Source: Thysanoteuthis rhombus
Taxonomy: Eukaryota > Mollusca > Cephalopoda > Oegopsida > Thysanoteuthidae
NCBI GenBank assembly: GCA_963457665.1
Contig: OY735218.1
Span: 47,379,341-47,443,340 of the forward strand
Direction of reading: 5' to 3'
Length of the DNA stretch: 64,000 nucleotides
The notes below the pieces were generated by a model. The model was given only the letters and a program-made list of their open reading frames with translations, did not search any database and was not told where the DNA came from. Positions 61,434-64,000 of the stretch are shown one piece after another (the stretch's first letter is position 1; every line of letters starts with the position of its first letter). A program made the position numbers and the translations under genes.

Positions 61434-61516
61434 GAGCACCAAGTGAGAATCAAAGTCACACAAGTGAATAGTTCTATGAGTCGAACGTATTAACCATTAC
61501 ACTACAGTAGATGCTC
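61434..61516 (-). other. tRNA-like sequence (pseudo-tRNA or SINE head)
   Basis: On the minus strand, GAGCATC at the start can pair with GGTGCTC at the end (7 bp with one G-T pair). Between them are a box-A-like TAGTGTAATGGTTA, a GTTC/GAAC stem around a loop with CTCATAG, and a T-arm-like GTGAC-TTTGATT-CTCAC. It is 83 nt long with a few extra bases after the acceptor strand, and box B is poor (ACTTTGATTCT). A degenerate tRNA-Met(CAT)-like copy is the likeliest reading. I do not call it a functional tRNA. Confidence 0.4.
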
Positions 61517-62393
61517 AATTGGATGTTCATTAGTTTAGATTATCCATTTTTTTTACGCTTTCTAAAAATAGAAAATCGTTATCAAAAGAACCGTGAATAG
61601 AAATTGTGTAAAGTTATGGAACAATTACAACTTCAAAGGTGATATTTTTGAGTGTTCCCAGACCTGAATTCAGTCATAATGGAATGTTGAATTTGGCCAT
61701 CGGAAGTTGAATTGGTTAGAAGTACAGAATGATGTAAAGGAGAAAAAAAAAAAAAAAGAATAAATGCTATCGTTATGACAACCATTTGGAAAATTATACT
61801 GGTTGCTGTTTTCAAATTTGCCCAAACATCAAAAACGTGACGTCAAGTTAACTTTCCAAAACCAAAGATTACATGTGTTTCAAAATAGCAGATATTTCCA
61901 AAATGATGCAAGACGATTGTGCTGCATCAGTCTTACAAGTGCTAAATTTCCGTTCTTTCTTAAACATCGACAACTGTCAGCAGTGGGTTTTTCTAATCTA
62001 TATAACATATAAAGGAAATCATATGCATAGTAATTCTTGTACTATAATGAGATTTTGATGCGTAGTATCATATGTTTCCCAGAAACGGTTTTATAATATT
62101 ATCTATTGTTTCACGAATACATTTTTATGCATATCATTTACTTTATCATTACGGCGTTTTTGTGTGAAAAAAAGTTTTGAATATAGCGTGCTATGATCAA
62201 AAATTTACCGACCAGATTTTTCTCAGTTATTAGAAAAATGCATTAGAAAATGAAACACAAATCTAATTGATTAGATACTCCCATTCTGAAAAATTATATT
62301 TTATCATATTTAAAAAAAATTCTATGGCATATTTTCCCTGTGAGGTCCGAAGCTGCTTTTTCCTTGCATCACAATACAAGAAAGCGTGTATAA

Positions 62394-62397
<4 letters not shown>

Positions 62398-62477
<80 letters not shown>

Positions 62478-62490
62478 GGAGAAGGAAAAA
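62398..62490. repeat. (TA)n(GA)n compound microsatellite
   Basis: TA repeats to about 62433, then GA repeats and a GA-rich end. Confidence 0.95.
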
Positions 62491-64000
62491 ATGACGGAGG
62501 TAAATATTTACAAGATTGGCTCAATAGGGCAGAGGTTTCAATTCTGTTCTATAGAATACCTGTGTTTCACCTACTGTCTGGGTAGACAGAGCCCATCTGA
62601 TTGAAATTTCTGTATTTGATGTGAAATTTTCATCGTCTAACTATTCGATCAACGTCAAAGTATTGATGAGCTTAGTCATTGACAAGAAAGGTGTTGGGTT
62701 GGAAGAATATTCAAAGTGCAACTGCCACGCTGTTTTAACATATTTTGAGGGATGAGTAATGCGTTTTCCCTGTATTTATTAGTGTTTAGTGGACGTAAGC
62801 AGCCCCAGTTCAACCTGGTTTACCAGTTTAATAATACAGTGTTAATTTCAAGTCCCCTCCTTAGATACCGATACAGCAATGTTATGAAAATTTGGAAACG
62901 CTTGTTTTGACATCTGGGACCCTCAGCATACGAAAACAATATGGCAATCAGAATTCCAGAGGATATGAATGTTTATTAATCACTTAGTCTTCAGCGGACC
63001 AAGTATAAGTAAATAGTTGTTTGGAGCAATCAACAAACATATCGATTGCTGTAAATTCCCTCACTTTACTGTTCATTCACTTAAAATCAGGGTGATATCA
63101 TCATTGGACAAAAAATCAAGAGACGGGTATTGTTTTAAAAATAATTGTAAAGTGATAATAGCTATTCGATTTTATTTGCAACGCGTGGTAATTAAGTACT
63201 TGTAAATTGTTAATGAGTGAGATTAAAATTCCCCACCTAATCAGACAAATAAGAGATGCACGCGGTTGATCAATGTGGAGGATTTAACAGAAGTAGTAAA
63301 TTGATTTGAATTTATTCTGAAGGATCGAAAGCGTTATCCTCAAACTAAGTCCAACTCAGTTTTATACCTTTTGCCATAAAAATTACTTTATACATGTGGT
63401 TATCCATGGTAGTTAAATCAGTTCGATTGTCTATTTATTTTGCTTATTGTATTTTAAATAGCTTTGCTTTATTTTTTAATTAGCTTGTATTTTTCAATTT
63501 GCATGACGTGTCTTTTGAATTGCTAGGCATATCTTTCACGTGCTTGCTGATTTTCTTCTGATTTGTATTTCTTTTCTATCAAATTGTTTGGCGTATTTAT
63601 CATATTGCATGCTATAGTTTTCATTTGTGCAGGAAAACGTATCGCATATTTAGACTTTTTCTTATCAAAAATGTTATTCTTTTCACGTACCCCCGATTTA
63701 CAGGGATGGAGATGAGCGAGTAGACAGCAATCAAAAATTGTGGTCTTCATGATGGAAACAAATGCTTCGTTATTTCAGCCCTGAGAGCTTTCAGAAATGA
63801 TAACTATGTTCGGAATCCCACCTTAAATATATGCCATTCATCTTGGCATTGTGTAGCAAAAGCGAGGAACATGTTATGTTTATTTTTTGGAAATTGAATC
63901 AGCTTGCGTGGCGACTACATTACTATCACCCAACTTAACTGCATCGGATAACTGAATAAGGTCTACAAGAATAGTTGATGCTCTAAAGCAGATCCTGATA

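Larger units (their letters stand above)
59212..64000. other. Mostly unassigned AT-rich sequence
   Basis: Apart from the tRNA-like sequence at 61434, a GC-richer patch at 60500-60760 with an 82-residue minus frame, and the microsatellite at 62398, I see no gene or repeat shared with the window. Confidence 0.45.

Overview
The window is non-coding, repeat-rich eukaryotic (metazoan) DNA. It is AT-rich and crowded with long (TA)n, (CA)n, (GA)n and (TATG)n microsatellites. It holds a non-LTR retrotransposon of RTE type with an endonuclease-reverse transcriptase ORF, tRNA-derived SINEs, decayed LINEs and a local satellite. I recognise no host protein-coding gene, no rRNA and no convincing functional tRNA. 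The mix of (CA)n/(TA)n/(GA)n compound microsatellites, tRNA-derived SINEs and RTE elements fits a lophotrochozoan, most probably a mollusc and perhaps a cephalopod. That assignment is inference from general composition and was not tested by any search.

Layout. 1-12 kb: RTE 3' fragments (about 80-425, 6320-6805, 9030-9490), three copies of a SINE with an internal tRNA-like module (SINE-1), a 200-bp tandem duplication near 3.2-3.6 kb, and many microsatellites. 13.2-14.4 kb: a 1.2-kb polypurine tract. 15.7-21 kb: an inverted pair of a diverged repeat (R4) and several copies of a dispersed repeat of about 450 bp (R3). 23-25.3 kb: SINE-1 and SINE-2 joined by a (TA)n array, then a microsatellite cluster. 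30-36 kb: more RTE fragments (one with an inverted segment), R3 copies and a faint second RT relic. 42.7-46.2 kb: SINE-2 directly followed by a long, uninterrupted RTE ORF on the minus strand. 46.4-48.3 kb: a recent tandem array of a unit of about 577 bp. 49.5-50 kb: another RTE 3' end. 52.7-59 kb: three stacked, degraded copies of a second LINE whose order RT / CCHC-like knuckle / PD-(D/E)XK-like C-terminus resembles the restriction-like-endonuclease clades. 59-64 kb: mostly unique AT-rich DNA with one tRNA-like sequence.

The parts do not form a pathway. They record repeated retrotransposition: an RTE family with a (TGA)n 3' tail that left copies of very different ages, SINEs that carry or seed (TA)n arrays, and tandem amplification next to a young LINE. 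Only the RTE ORF at 42966-46112 looks capable of encoding a functional protein. All family assignments come from reading motifs by eye; copy boundaries are approximate.
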